64,000 bases of DNA from Halovenus rubra (GTDB lineage: Archaea; Halobacteriota; Halobacteria; Halobacteriales; Haloarculaceae). The stretch spans positions 372,001-436,000 of the forward strand of contig NZ_JAODIY010000001.1 in NCBI RefSeq assembly GCF_026586665.1, in the 5' to 3' direction. The translations under genes and the position numbers were made by a program. The notes under the pieces are model-generated. The model did not search any database. It worked only from the letters and a program-made list of their open reading frames with translations, and was not told the origin of the DNA. Of this stretch, positions 26,238 through 38,089 are shown one piece after another. How positions within the stretch are numbered: the first letter of the stretch is position 1; each line of letters starts with the position of its first letter.

Positions 26238-27467
26238 ATGCAGTCTAGGCGCGATCGCGCAGTTCTGTCGGGTGTCGTGTTCGCTGTGTTGTTTGCGCAG
26301 GTTCTCCTCTACCCAGGGATTCCGGAACTTGTGGCCGCACTTGGTGCGACGCCGGCTGCGTGGGGTGGCAACGTCGGTGCCGTTCTCGACGCCGGTAAAT
26401 GGTTTCTGACGGCTGAGTTCCTGGGTTTTGTTCTCTTTGCGAGTCTCTGGGGTGCACTCAGTGACGCGCTTGGAACCCGGAAGCCACTTATTTTCTTTAG
26501 CGCGCTTGGCGGTGGGGCAGGCTACCTTTCGCTTGCGCTTCTTGGACAGTTCGGTTCCGTCCCCTATGACCTCATCCTCGGGATTCGCTTCCTCCAGGGA
26601 GCGGCGACCATCGGTGCGTTCTCGCTTGCCATCACGACGTTGATGGACCTTGAGGGTGGCCATGGTCGAAACATGGGCGCTGCTGGCCTCGCTATTGGCG
26701 GTGGGACCGCGCTTGGCTCGCCACTTGGGGGGCAGCTTTATGAGCTTGGCCCGTTCGTTCCGTTGTACGGTGCCGCGCTCGCGCTTGCCAGCGCGGGCGT
26801 GCTGGTGACTTTTGCCACAGATCACACGCCGTCTACCAGCGGGCGAGACCTGCGAGCAATCCTTGGCAGTATCCGCACTCGACCGGCGGTCACGGTCCCG
26901 TTTGCGTTCGGATTTATCGACCGGCTCACTGCTGGCTTTTTTGCGTTGGTAGGAACAGTCTACTTCCAGTCAACGTTCGATATCGAAGCCGCTGGAACTG
27001 GCATTTTGCTCGGTGCATTTTTCTTCCCGTTCGCGCTGCTACAGTACCCGATGGGTCGGTTGTCGGACCGTATTGGCCGTCTCATGCCTGTCGCAGTCGG
27101 CTCGATTGGGTACGGCGTTGCCATCATCGGAGTGTTCTACGCACCGACGGTCGGCGTTGCGCGAGTGGCGATGGTCAGCGTCGGTGTGCTTGGTGCGCTC
27201 GTCTCACCGGCGACGATGGCGCTTGTCACCGATCTCGCCTCTCCAGACCAGCGCGGCGTCGCAATGGGTGGGTTCAACGTTTTTGGGAGCCTTGGGTTCC
27301 TGACCGGTATTGTCGGTGGTGCGACAGTTGCTGGCGGTGTCAGCTTTAGAGCCGCGTTTCTCGCTGTTGGCCTTTCTGAGGTTGCGATTGCGCTTGCCAT
27401 GTTACCTGTGTTGCTCTGGCTCGATGTCCCGTCTGCCAGTGTCAACCTGTTAGACCGGGGCCAGTGA
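26238..27467 (+). CDS. MFS transporter
   Basis: 409 residues with about twelve hydrophobic segments in two halves. The MFS signature loops are GALSDALGTRKPLI after segment 2 and GRLSDRIGRLMPV in the second half. Substrate cannot be inferred; neighbours give no clue. Confidence 0.9.
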   Translation: MQSRRDRAVLSGVVFAVLFAQVLLYPGIPELVAALGATPAAWGGNVGAVLDAGKWFLTAEFLGFVLFASLWGALSDALGTRKPLIFFSALGGGAGYLSLALLGQFGSVPYDLILGIRFLQGAATIGAFSLAITTLMDLEGGHGRNMGAAGLAIGGGTALGSPLGGQLYELGPFVPLYGAALALASAGVLVTFATDHTPSTSGRDLRAILGSIRTRPAVTVPFAFGFIDRLTAGFFALVGTVYFQSTFDIEAAGTGILLGAFFFPFALLQYPMGRLSDRIGRLMPVAVGSIGYGVAIIGVFYAPTVGVARVAMVSVGVLGALVSPATMALVTDLASPDQRGVAMGGFNVFGSLGFLTGIVGGATVAGGVSFRAAFLAVGLSEVAIALAMLPVLLWLDVPSASVNLLDRGQ

Positions 27468-27530
27468 ACTCGGCCAGACCGCAACGCCCATACCCCCCCG
27501 TCGAGTGATACAGCATAACAGGTGGTTTGG

Positions 27531-28637
27531 GTGACCAAGAAACAAGAGTACACTGACGACTACCCCGACAAGACGCTGTATCTCCCGGGACCGACCGAAG
27601 TCCGTGAAGATGTCATTGAGGCGATGGCCCAGCCGATGTTTGGCCACCGGATGGACCGGATGACAGATCTCTACACGACAATCGTCGAGGACACGAAAAC
27701 ATTCCTCGACACAGACCAGAACGTCATCGTACTGACGGCCTCTGGCACTGAGTTCTGGGAAGCAACCACACTCAATCTAGTCGACGAGCGGATGCTCGTG
27801 CCGACGGCTGGCTCGTTCAGCGAACGGCAGGCAAACGTTGCTGAGCGACTTGGCAAAGATGTCGACCGAATCGAGTACGACTGGGGGCAAGCAGTCAAAC
27901 CTGAGGATATCCGTGACGCGCTTGAAACTGGTGAGTACGACGCTGTCGGAACTGTGATGAACGAAACGTCGACGGGCGTACGTAACCCAATCGAGGCGAT
28001 TGGCGATGTCATTTCCGAGTATCCAGACACGTACTTTATCGTCGACGCTATCTCATGTCTGGGTGGCGATTCAATCGACATTGAAAAACATGGCATCGAT
28101 GCTATCTTCACCTCTACACAGAAGGCCTTCGCCATGCCACCGGGGCTTGCAGTCTGTACCGTCAGCGACGCGGCCTACGAGCGGGAACTGAGCAAAGAGT
28201 CGGCGTCGTGGTACGGCGGGTTCGAACGGACGCTGGAGTACTACGACCGCAAGGGACAGACACACTCGACGCCTGCCATCCCGCTCATGCTCGCTTACCG
28301 AAAACAGATGAAACATATGCTTGAGGAGGGTCATAAAGCCCGCGACAAGCGCCACCGCGAGATGGCCGAATACACCCGCGACTGGGCACGCGAACAGTTC
28401 GGTCTCTTCGCCGAGACAGGACACCGTTCGCAGACGGTGACCTGTGTCGAGAACACGCAGGGCATTGACGTTGCAGACACTATCGAGACAGTCTCCAAAG
28501 AGTACGATATGGTCTTCTCGGACGGCTACGGTTCGAAACTGGGCCAGAAGACGTTCCGAATCGGCCACATGGGTGAACATACAGTCGAGAGTATCAAGGA
28601 ACTTACCGACGCTATCGAGGACGTCGCCGGGCTTTGA
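27531..28637 (+). CDS. Alanine-glyoxylate / serine-pyruvate family aminotransferase
   Basis: About 368 residues, fold-type I PLP enzyme of class V. N terminus has the family's LYLPGPTEVREDV; TASGTEFWEA and VDAISCLGG contact PLP, and the Schiff-base Lys is in FTSTQKAFAMPPG. The C terminus has FRIGHMGEH. Likely interconverts Ala/Ser and glyoxylate/hydroxypyruvate, or acts as a phosphonoacetaldehyde-type transaminase. The start is GTG; 27522 is also in frame. Confidence 0.9.
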   Translation: MTKKQEYTDDYPDKTLYLPGPTEVREDVIEAMAQPMFGHRMDRMTDLYTTIVEDTKTFLDTDQNVIVLTASGTEFWEATTLNLVDERMLVPTAGSFSERQANVAERLGKDVDRIEYDWGQAVKPEDIRDALETGEYDAVGTVMNETSTGVRNPIEAIGDVISEYPDTYFIVDAISCLGGDSIDIEKHGIDAIFTSTQKAFAMPPGLAVCTVSDAAYERELSKESASWYGGFERTLEYYDRKGQTHSTPAIPLMLAYRKQMKHMLEEGHKARDKRHREMAEYTRDWAREQFGLFAETGHRSQTVTCVENTQGIDVADTIETVSKEYDMVFSDGYGSKLGQKTFRIGHMGEHTVESIKELTDAIEDVAGL

Positions 28638-28711
28638 GCCCCTCGTCTCAACTTTGCCCTGAGCTGTCACTGACAGACGACAACTTCGGTTGAGAGTCAC
28701 CGACATTTTAG

Positions 28712-30811
<2,100 letters not shown>

Positions 30812-30818
30812 CTGCTCG

Positions 30819-30830
30819 TTGCCTTTTTGA
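30819..30830 (+). terminator. T-rich terminator between ligA and the convergent small gene
   Basis: TTGCCTTTTTGA follows the ligA stop. Haloarchaeal termination commonly uses a short oligo-T run without a hairpin. Weak on its own. Confidence 0.3.
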
Positions 30831-30836
30831 CAGGCG

Positions 30837-31106
30837 CTACACTGCTTCGTCAGGGTCGTGATTTTCGACCATTCGAACTGCCTCCTCGTGATACCGCTCG
30901 TGAGTTGCTTCATCAGCAACACGCTCTAGGCGGTCGACCTGAACTGTCCGGCCGGCGGTAATCTCTTTGTCGAATAGCATCTGGTGAGAGAGTTGCTGTT
31001 TCACGTGTCGCTTGCCATCCTTTGTCGCGTACACTAGCGTGACGAGGTCCTCGGTCTGTCCGTAACTCCGCTCGACGAGCCACGTTTGGGTCGTCTCTTC
31101 GCTCAT
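30837..31106 (-). CDS. Small conserved hypothetical protein
   Basis: About 89 residues from the ATG at 31106 (MSEETTQTWLVERSYG). Beta-rich first half (LVTLVYATKDGKRHVKQQL) and acidic helical end closing HDPDEAV. I know similar small proteins in haloarchaea but no function. The frame extends to 31154 without a good start. Confidence 0.7.
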   Translation of the reverse strand: MSEETTQTWLVERSYGQTEDLVTLVYATKDGKRHVKQQLSHQMLFDKEITAGRTVQVDRLERVADEATHERYHEEAVRMVENHDPDEAV

Positions 31107-31191
31107 ACCGCCCTCTTTTCGGTCCATTCTGTTGTATCCTCCGAGTTGGGACACCCGAGCGTTCTTGATGGGGGGTCACGTATAGGTGTAT

Positions 31192-31899
31192 ATGTCTCGC
31201 TGGCAGCGTCGAGTGGACGACCTGCTCTATGACGGGGAGACTGTGCGAAAAAACATCGACATCAGGGCCGCACGCGTCGTCGTAACGAGCCACCGTGTTC
31301 TCACGTTTACGCCACAACTCGATGGAGAAAACTTCCAGCAGGCTGACCGACCTAACGTCACCAGTGTCACCACCAGCGCGCTCGCGCCAGCGAACGTGCT
31401 TCGGCGCGGACTGCTGATTGGTGTCATTGGAGCTGTTCTTGTGGTTGCTGGCGTGCTTTTTGATCCGGAATCAATCTTTGGCGACAGCCTCGAACTCGAT
31501 ACCACGGCAAGTAGTGACTTTGGCCTCGGTGGGTTCATGGATGCGACTCGGTCGATGTTCTCGCTGTTGATGAACCTCGACACGTTGCTGTTGAACATTG
31601 GTGCGCTCGGCCTGTTGCTTGCGACTGTCCTCCTTGGCGTCTACTGGTATCTTCGGACGCCGACGCTCGTTCTCGAACAGGCAGGTGACAACGATGATGT
31701 TCATCTCCCCCGTCCGGAGGCTGCAAGCGACGTTGCATACCAGCTTGAAGAGGCGATTCTCCCCGACCCACGCGAGGACACTGAGAGTGGCACGGACACG
31801 CCATCGAAGACAGGACATAGCTCAGCCAGTAGCGATAGAGTCACCGACGAGACGGTCGCGGACGATACTGGGTTCATCGACGACGGAGCGACCGACTAG
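31192..31899 (+). CDS. Membrane protein with PH-like N-terminal domain
   Basis: About 235 residues. The N-terminal 65 ([29 protein letters not shown]) resemble the bacterial PH-like fold with its xVVTxxRVL signature. Two hydrophobic segments follow (about 75-92 and 132-155), then an acidic, Ser/Thr-rich tail. Probably a small membrane-stress or scaffold protein; function unknown. Ends 73 bases before uvrC. Confidence 0.72.
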   Translation: MSRWQRRVDDLLYDGETVRKNIDIRAARVVVTSHRVLTFTPQLDGENFQQADRPNVTSVTTSALAPANVLRRGLLIGVIGAVLVVAGVLFDPESIFGDSLELDTTASSDFGLGGFMDATRSMFSLLMNLDTLLLNIGALGLLLATVLLGVYWYLRTPTLVLEQAGDNDDVHLPRPEAASDVAYQLEEAILPDPREDTESGTDTPSKTGHSSASSDRVTDETVADDTGFIDDGATD

Positions 31900-31972
31900 G
31901 AGACGAATACAAGACCAACCTACCGCTGTTTCAAAGACCGACGGCGTCATAGGTATCGAGCCGTATCTCCGT

Positions 31973-33766
31973 ATGATGGATGCCGAGGCGGTTCGCCAGC
32001 GCGCAAACGACCTCCCGACCGAGCCGGGCGTCTACCAGTTCCTCGATGGCGACCGGGTACTGTACGTCGGGAAAGCAGTTGATTTGCGGAGCCGTGTCCG
32101 TTCGTACACCGACCACCGAGGCGGAGACGCCGACACAAACCGCCCAAACGACGATGTCCTAAACGGCCCAAGGAGTAAACGCATCCGACAGATGGTCTCT
32201 CGGGCCGAGGAAATCGACGTTGCAGTCACTGAAACGGAGTCACAGGCGCTGTTACTCGAAGCGAACCTAATTAAGCGCCACCGGCCGCGGTACAACGTCC
32301 GGCTGAAAGACGACAAATCCTACCCGCTCGTCGAGTTGACGGCCCACACATTCCCACAAATCCGCGTCAGTCGTGATCCCAACTCGGGGTCGACTGTCTT
32401 CGGGCCGTTTACCGACAGGGGGCAGGTCGAGACGGTCGTGAAATCGTTGCGGGAAGTCTACGGTGTGCGGGGCTGTTCGGACCACAAATACGACAGTCGA
32501 GACCGGCCCTGTCTAGACCACGATATCGGGCTGTGCAGTGCACCCTGTACCAATGAAATCGACCACAAACAGTATATTAGCGACATCGAGGCGGTCGAAC
32601 GATTTTTTCGCGGCGAAACTGGGCTTCTTACGGACCCGCTCCGTCGCCAGATGGATACAGCCGCACAGGACGAGCGATTTGAGCGGGCTGCCAACCTCCG
32701 TGACATGCTTTCGGCTGTCGAGAGCTTTCAGGCTACCAGTGCAAGCGCAGTCAGCACCGCTGCCAGTGAGCGACAGCGAACTGACGTTATCGGCGTTTCA
32801 CTCGCTGGTAACGCACCGACTGTCGCCGTGCTCAGGGCCGAGCGCGGGCAACTCGTCGGCCGAGAACAGCACACGCTCGATGCCCCCGAGACAATCACCG
32901 ACCCAGCGGCGGTTCTTGGGGCTTTTCTCCCCCAGTACTATGCGTCGACTGAGCTGCCAGAGGTCATCCTCTGTCCGGAACACCCAGCAGGTGACGATAT
33001 TGCGTCCTGGCTAGACGGTGTTGGCGTGGAGCTTCGTGTGCCCGGCGCTGGGCGGGAAGCAACGCTGGTCGACCTCGCGATAAAAAACGCTAGTCGCCCG
33101 GAGCGAGAGCGCAACGAGAGCGTCGCAGTCGCCTCTGCACTTGGCCTCGATTCGGCAACGCGTATCGAAGGGTTCGACGTGAGCCATACTCAGGGAACAA
33201 ACGTCGTCGGCAGTAACGTCGTCTTTGTCGACGGAACGCCGGAAAAACGCGACTACCGCCGCCGCAAACTTCCCGAGCAAAACGACGACTACGACAATAT
33301 GCATAAGCTGGTCTCGTGGCGAGTGACCCGCGCGATTGAGGGCCGTGACGACCGCCCTGAACCGGACCTATTGCTCATTGATGGCGGTCGTGGTCAACTT
33401 GACGCCACACGCGATGCACTCCGGAGTGCTGACTGGCAGGTTCCAGCAATTGCGTTGGCCAAAGCTGAGGAACGCGTGGTAACGGCCGATAGAACGTACA
33501 ACTGGTCTGGTGACGACCCGAAGTTACACCTGCTCCAGCGGGTGCGAGACGAAGCTCATCGGTTTGCGGTCCAGTATCACGAAACACTCCGTGACGATGT
33601 GTCGACGCCACTGGACGAGGTTGCTGGTGTTGGGCCAGAGACGCGGACCCGTTTGCTCCGGCGGTTTGGTAGCATTGACACTATCCGTGAGGCTTCTATG
33701 ACGGAGCTCCAAACTGTCGACGGCGTCGGCGAGATGACAGCGATACGTCTCGACGAGCAAATATAG
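31973..33766 (+). CDS. uvrC: Excinuclease ABC subunit C
   Basis: About 597 residues from ATG 31973 (ATG 31976 is also possible). Domains: GIY-YIG nuclease ([23 protein letters not shown]), the Cys-containing region (YGVRGC ... [13 protein letters not shown]), the UvrB-interacting UVR motif ([21 protein letters not shown]), the RNase-H-like endonuclease domain ([26 protein letters not shown]) and the C-terminal tandem HhH ([17 protein letters not shown]). Makes both incisions in nucleotide-excision repair with UvrAB. A longer open frame back to 31598 overlaps the previous gene and is not coding. Confidence 0.96.
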   Translation: MMDAEAVRQRANDLPTEPGVYQFLDGDRVLYVGKAVDLRSRVRSYTDHRGGDADTNRPNDDVLNGPRSKRIRQMVSRAEEIDVAVTETESQALLLEANLIKRHRPRYNVRLKDDKSYPLVELTAHTFPQIRVSRDPNSGSTVFGPFTDRGQVETVVKSLREVYGVRGCSDHKYDSRDRPCLDHDIGLCSAPCTNEIDHKQYISDIEAVERFFRGETGLLTDPLRRQMDTAAQDERFERAANLRDMLSAVESFQATSASAVSTAASERQRTDVIGVSLAGNAPTVAVLRAERGQLVGREQHTLDAPETITDPAAVLGAFLPQYYASTELPEVILCPEHPAGDDIASWLDGVGVELRVPGAGREATLVDLAIKNASRPERERNESVAVASALGLDSATRIEGFDVSHTQGTNVVGSNVVFVDGTPEKRDYRRRKLPEQNDDYDNMHKLVSWRVTRAIEGRDDRPEPDLLLIDGGRGQLDATRDALRSADWQVPAIALAKAEERVVTADRTYNWSGDDPKLHLLQRVRDEAHRFAVQYHETLRDDVSTPLDEVAGVGPETRTRLLRRFGSIDTIREASMTELQTVDGVGEMTAIRLDEQI

Positions 33767-33770
33767 GAAC

Positions 33771-33814
33771 GGGTACCACCCCCATGCTTGGGTGACCCCA
33801 AGCTGTGGCTACCC
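33771..33814. other. Extended hairpin just downstream of uvrC
   Basis: GGGTACCAC (33771-33779) pairs with GTGGCTACCC (33805-33814, one bulge). Inside it GCTTGGG (33786-33792) pairs with CCCAAGC (33797-33803) around a TGAC loop. The sequence starts four bases after the uvrC stop, then continues GC-rich to about 33880. It may be a transcript-end structure or part of a small RNA; no known RNA family recognised. Confidence 0.45.
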
Positions 33815-34098
33815 GTAGTTGCCGGCTGGGGTCCGGTCAAGTGTTGTCAGAGGCACGGTCCGGGTTTCCTTCCCCAACGCGGCTATATAAGGATTCTAAA
33901 CCCGCCTATTTAATTGTACTGGTCTTTAGCTAAAATAGTATACACCTGACTATCAATGTACAACTCTGTATGTATATTTTTTACGTGATATTGAAGTATA
34001 GACGAGATATTATTAGGGGGACAGCTCCGATTATTCTGGACGTTAGTATATGTTCTTTCTCTTATATATGGTTGTCATTGTCGTACTAACATTCTTTA
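33815..34098. other. Intergenic region between uvrC and dut
   Basis: The first about 65 bases are GC-rich and continue the structured region after uvrC. A TATA-like CTATATAAGG lies at 33883-33892. From about 33893 to 34098 the sequence is very AT-rich with no credible gene. No tRNA, SRP RNA or RNase P RNA signature was found on either strand. Confidence 0.45.
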
Positions 34099-34560
34099 TT
34101 ACATATTTTCATTTTGATACGAGCCGTCGTACCGTTCACTGTGGTTTGCCTTCGAGAGCACAAGCTGTGCGATTCTTGCACCACGTTCGAGTTCGATGTC
34201 GTGGTATACTTCGAGTAGTCCTTCACCGCGACCCTTGTACCCGGCATCCCAGACGGCTGTATCGAGCATACAGGAGTTACGCAAGAGCGACGAGCGCGGG
34301 TAGAGAAAGCCGACATGCCCTGCAGGAATCTGTATTTGCTCGCCGTAGCGGACAACGTAACCGCCCGGCTCTAGGTGATAGACTCCGTCAGTAGCGTCGA
34401 GTTCGTTGCGCTCGCCGACAACCTTGTCCCCTTGTTCGATGCGGCCTGGTTCTGTCTGTTCAAAGACTGCATCAAACGTAAGATCGACACCATTGGGTTG
34501 TACCTGAGAGTCACGCAGGTCACCGAACTGTTCAGCGACAAACTGACCGCTTCTGAACAT
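34099..34560 (-). CDS. dut: dUTP diphosphatase / dCTP-deaminase-family nucleotidohydrolase
   Basis: 153 residues from ATG 34560. Beta-rich trimeric dUTPase fold: VQPNGVDLTFDAVFEQ, GFLYPRSSLLRNSCMLDTAVWDAGYKG (in two motifs) and GARIAQLVL. It cleaves dUTP to dUMP and keeps uracil out of DNA. The short length and N terminus fit the haloarchaeal dut group rather than dcd. Divergent from aconitase across 64 bases. Confidence 0.87.
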   Translation of the reverse strand: MFRSGQFVAEQFGDLRDSQVQPNGVDLTFDAVFEQTEPGRIEQGDKVVGERNELDATDGVYHLEPGGYVVRYGEQIQIPAGHVGFLYPRSSLLRNSCMLDTAVWDAGYKGRGEGLLEVYHDIELERGARIAQLVLSKANHSERYDGSYQNENM

Positions 34561-34624
34561 ACGTCGACTGGGGGGCGACCGTATAACATCTTTTATGTCC
34601 GTGGCTAGCCGAGTTAGAGTTGCT

Positions 34625-36586
34625 ATGGGAAAGACAGTCACCGAAAAAATACTCGATGACCACCTCGTTGAGGGCGACCTCGAACCTGGCGAGGAAATCG
34701 GTATCGAGATTGACCAGGTACTCACACAGGACACGACTGGGACGCTGGTCTGGCTTCAGTTTGAGGCACTCGGCCTCGACAACGTCCAGACTGAGCTTGC
34801 CGCCCAGTACTGTGACCACCAGACGTACCAGTTCGACTTTAAGAATACGGACGACCACCGATTCCTCCGCTCGGCCGCAGGAACGTTCGGAGCGTACTTT
34901 TCCCGACCGGGCAACGGAATCTGTCACAACGTCCACCGCGAGAACTTCGCTGCACCGGGAAAGACCCTGCTTGGGTCTGACTCTCATACGCCGACCCCCG
35001 GGGGGCTCGGCCAGCTCGCAATCGGGTCTGGCGGACTCGATGTTGCCGTCGCCATGGGTGGCGGTGCATACTACATCGAGATGCCCGAAGTTGTCGAGGT
35101 CCGGCTTGAAGGCGAACTTCCGGAGTGGGGCACTGCCAAAGACATCATCCTCGAAATGCTCCGTCGTCTCTCCGTCAAGGGCGGCGTCGGCAAAATATTC
35201 GAGTACACCGGACCGGGTGTCGAGTCACTCAGCGCGCCCGAGCGGATGACTATTACCAACATGGGAACCGAACTCGGCGCGACGTCGAGTATCTTCCCTG
35301 CCGACGAGCAGACCAAAGATTACCTCAACCGCGTTGGTCGTGGCGAGGAGTACGACCCACTCCAGCCTGACGACGATGCTGACTACCACGACTCGATTAC
35401 TATCGACCTCTCGGACCTTGAACCGCTCATCGCCGAGCCGTCGATGCCCGACAACGTCGTCCCTGTTCGCGAGGCCGCCGGTGCTGATGTCGACCAGGTT
35501 ATGGTCGGCTCCTGTACCAACGGCGCATACGAGGACATCCTGCCTGTCGCAAAGATGCTCGAAGGGCGTAGCATCAACCTCTCTACGGAGATGATTGTTG
35601 CTCCCGGATCGAAGAAGGCAAGCGAGATGCTCGCTCGAGAGGGTTGGACGGCCGAGCTAATGGCCGCTGGCGTCAATTTCTCCGAAGCAACCTGTGGAGC
35701 CTGTATCGGTATTGGACACGTCCCAGGCTCCGATTCGATTTCACTGCGGACGTTCAATCGTAACTTCGAGGGGCGCTCGGGTATCGAAGACGACAACGTC
35801 TATCTCTGCTCACCTGAAGTTGCCGCAGCCTCCGCGCTTGCTGGTGAAATCGTCGATCCGCGCGACCTCGACGAAGATCTCGAAGATCCTGGGTTCGAGA
35901 TGCCCGACAGCTTCGAGGGGGCCGAACACGACATCATCGACCCCGACGAGGCTGTTGACGACGACCTCATCAAAGGACCGAACATCGGCGACGTGCCGCT
36001 GAAAGACCCGCTTGGTGCGGACATCGAAGGGTCAACTCTCCTTCGGATGGGCGACAACATCACGACCGACCACATTATCCCGGCGACTCAGGACATCCTG
36101 ATGTACCGGTCGAACATCCCCAAACTGTCCGAGTTTACGCTCTCGCGTGTCGACGACACGTTTGCAGACCGCGCACTCAACGCCGACGGCGGCTTCCTTG
36201 TCGCCGGCGAGAATTACGGACAGGGTTCCTCTCGTGAGCACGCAGCCCTGTGTCCGATGTTCCTCGGTATCGAGGGAGTTCTCGCACAGAGCTTCGCCCG
36301 GATTCACAAGGCGAATCTCTTCAACTTCGGTGTCTTGCCACTAGAGATTGAGGAAGACGCCTACGAGAACATCGACCAAGGTGACGATATCGAAGTCGTC
36401 GATAACGTCGCCGACGCTGTCCGGTCGGGCAAAGAAGAGTTTACTATCCGCGTAAACGACGACTGGGAAGCAACGGGCGTTCTCGATGCCTCCGAGCGTG
36501 AGCGCGACATCCTCGCTGCTGGTGGCAAACTATCCTACGTCAAACAGCAGCACGAAGACGGCGGCGCTGCGCCTGCTGACGACTAA
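34625..36586 (+). CDS. acnA: Aconitate hydratase
   Basis: About 653 residues. 4Fe-4S dehydratase of the TCA cycle (citrate to isocitrate). The cluster Cys residues are in GSCTNGAYED and ATCGACIGIGH; SDSHTPTPGGLG and the swivel-domain GENYGQGSSREHAAL are present. The layout (short, LeuC-LeuD-like order in one chain) is the mitochondrial/archaeal type. The ATG at 34625 is chosen; ten upstream codons in frame are not conserved-looking. Confidence 0.95.
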   Translation: MGKTVTEKILDDHLVEGDLEPGEEIGIEIDQVLTQDTTGTLVWLQFEALGLDNVQTELAAQYCDHQTYQFDFKNTDDHRFLRSAAGTFGAYFSRPGNGICHNVHRENFAAPGKTLLGSDSHTPTPGGLGQLAIGSGGLDVAVAMGGGAYYIEMPEVVEVRLEGELPEWGTAKDIILEMLRRLSVKGGVGKIFEYTGPGVESLSAPERMTITNMGTELGATSSIFPADEQTKDYLNRVGRGEEYDPLQPDDDADYHDSITIDLSDLEPLIAEPSMPDNVVPVREAAGADVDQVMVGSCTNGAYEDILPVAKMLEGRSINLSTEMIVAPGSKKASEMLAREGWTAELMAAGVNFSEATCGACIGIGHVPGSDSISLRTFNRNFEGRSGIEDDNVYLCSPEVAAASALAGEIVDPRDLDEDLEDPGFEMPDSFEGAEHDIIDPDEAVDDDLIKGPNIGDVPLKDPLGADIEGSTLLRMGDNITTDHIIPATQDILMYRSNIPKLSEFTLSRVDDTFADRALNADGGFLVAGENYGQGSSREHAALCPMFLGIEGVLAQSFARIHKANLFNFGVLPLEIEEDAYENIDQGDDIEVVDNVADAVRSGKEEFTIRVNDDWEATGVLDASERERDILAAGGKLSYVKQQHEDGGAAPADD

Positions 36587-36601
36587 CTGCTGTCGCTTTC
36601 A

Positions 36602-36618
36602 GTTTTTCTCTTCTCTTT
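36602..36618 (+). terminator. T-rich terminator after acnA
   Basis: TTTTTCTCTTCTCTTTT between the aconitase stop and the end of the convergent pcn gene: a strong pyrimidine run of the kind that ends archaeal transcripts. Confidence 0.4.
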
Positions 36619-37362
36619 TTACGCGTACTGCATGCGTGGCGCAATCCGATAGGAGACAGACTGTTTTGCCTCGGGAACTTCGAACTCAAGCCCAGCAAGA
36701 AACTCTTCACCGAGTTCAAGCGTGACAGGTTCGTCGTTGGGAATCACACGATTGATTGCGGTGAGATACTCCAATGAATACAGTGAATCGGCAGAGCCAG
36801 GAGCGAGCGACGTTACCTCCTCGCGTCCAAGCTCGACAGCCACGTCATCAGTGTCGCCCTCTGCCTCGATAGCAAATGTCTCTTCATCCTCGTCGACGGC
36901 GAGCCGAAGGTGGTTCGAAACCATCTCTGCAGCCTTCACACCTCGGTCGATGTGGTATCCTTTCAGCGTCACCGTTGCAGGGGGTTCGAGGTCGGGAAGG
37001 TCAGGTTCGTCCCGAATTGAGTCCGGGTCGAGCAGCCCCAGTGTGTATGAGAGTGTCCCGACCTCAACGGTAAGTTTGTGTGAGGATATGTCAAGTTCCA
37101 TCTGGATGGAATCTCCCGATTCAGCGACGCTTAAAATCTCTGTCAGTCGTTCGATATTCACGCCTAGAACTGTCTCCCTGGCCTCGTAGTGTTCGAAGTG
37201 CTCGGCGTCGAGGGTCAGGTCGACCAGCGCGACCAGCGCGGGGTCGGCCGCCCGAAACCGCATCCCGTCACTGTCGATATGGACCCGACACTCCTCAACT
37301 AGAACGCCAACAGATTCCAGTACGTTCCGAAACGCCTTCGCGTCGATAGTCGCCGTGAACAT
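36619..37362 (-). CDS. pcn: DNA polymerase sliding clamp PCNA
   Basis: 247 residues, two-domain clamp subunit. Family stretches: DAKAFRNVLESVGVLVEE, VDLTLDAEHFEHYE, and the inter-domain connector region LPDLEPPATVTLKGYHI. C terminus SVSYRIAPRMQYA. Trimeric ring that tethers polymerase, ligase and flap nuclease. Divergent from the next gene across 110 bases. Confidence 0.96.
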   Translation of the reverse strand: MFTATIDAKAFRNVLESVGVLVEECRVHIDSDGMRFRAADPALVALVDLTLDAEHFEHYEARETVLGVNIERLTEILSVAESGDSIQMELDISSHKLTVEVGTLSYTLGLLDPDSIRDEPDLPDLEPPATVTLKGYHIDRGVKAAEMVSNHLRLAVDEDEETFAIEAEGDTDDVAVELGREEVTSLAPGSADSLYSLEYLTAINRVIPNDEPVTLELGEEFLAGLEFEVPEAKQSVSYRIAPRMQYA

Positions 37363-37472
37363 ACCTCGTCTCTTTTTGCGAACCGGTTAACTATTATCGA
37401 ACTCATCTGGTAGATAACCGATATTAGGTTAGAAATTTATATACGGGTTAGATAAATAATCTATAATAGGTT
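37363..37472. promoter_or_regulatory. Divergent promoter with repeated GGTTA elements, pcn / 37473 gene
   Basis: Three direct copies of (A/G)GGTTA lie at 37426, 37445 and 37468, an inverted copy TAACC is at 37415, and the palindrome AACCGGTT is at 37381-37388. TTTATATA at 37436-37443 is placed for leaderless transcription of the plus-strand gene. ATAATAGTTA (minus strand, about 37388-37397) could serve pcn. The repeats suggest a bound regulator, perhaps coordinating the two genes; that is inference. Confidence 0.4.
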
Positions 37473-38027
37473 ATGTCTGATGACAGAGACCGCGGCATAT
37501 TGAGTCCGTCGGACAGGGAGTACCTGCACGGTGAGGCAGAGTTTTCGAGCGTACAGGCCGAACGCAACGCCCGAGCGCGGATTCGTGACCGACTGTACGA
37601 GTCGACCTACGACTTCGAGTTGTTGGTTGAGCAACTTGCGGACCGGGACCGCGGACTTGTCTTCGAGAAACGACTTGGCGACGAGGGCAAGGAGGCATAC
37701 GACGCGCTCGTCTCCGCGCTGGCGTTTCTCTACCAGGGTATCGAAGAGACTGGCATCGACTTCGAGGATGCGCTCGCCGAGGCAGTCAACGTCGCGGAGG
37801 CGGGAAATGACCGGGCCGCGACTGTCGACCTCGACCTAACCTTTCATACGCTCTCGGCTGACGAACTCCTCCGGAAACTCCGTGCCGGCGAGACGCTGTC
37901 GTTGACCGAAATGGCCTACCTTCAACAGAGTGACGAGGTGTCTCAGGCCGAACTCGCACGGTATTTCTCCGGTGAGGAGGAGACGGTCGACGATGGCCGT
38001 ATCCAGTCCAAGGTCACCCAGTTCTGA
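37473..38027 (+). CDS. Conserved hypothetical protein divergent from pcn
   Basis: 184 residues, acidic and helical: SPSDREYLHGEAEFSSVQAERNARARIRDR (quoted in two runs: SPSDREYLHG and SSVQAERNARARIRDR) then YDFELLVEQLADRDRGLVF, and a C-terminal stretch DLTFHTLSADELLRKLRAGE. I recall close haloarchaeal homologues but no function. No membrane segments or enzymatic motif. Placement beside pcn may point to DNA metabolism. Confidence 0.75.
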   Translation: MSDDRDRGILSPSDREYLHGEAEFSSVQAERNARARIRDRLYESTYDFELLVEQLADRDRGLVFEKRLGDEGKEAYDALVSALAFLYQGIEETGIDFEDALAEAVNVAEAGNDRAATVDLDLTFHTLSADELLRKLRAGETLSLTEMAYLQQSDEVSQAELARYFSGEEETVDDGRIQSKVTQF

Positions 38028-38089
38028 GACGGTTCCACGAAACTTTTACCGGCCGGTGTGGTACTGACTGCCAACAACCCTGCTCATCT

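Noticed and set aside
31598-31972. Upstream extension of uvrC by 125 codons
   Set aside because: It overlaps the PH-like membrane protein gene in another frame and has Arg/Ser-rich shadow composition; the GIY-YIG domain begins right after ATG 31973.
33767-33900. SRP 7S RNA or RNase P RNA after uvrC
   Set aside because: No SRP helix-8 GGAAG/GCAGCC signature and no RNase P conserved-region text on either strand; kept only as an unassigned structured segment.
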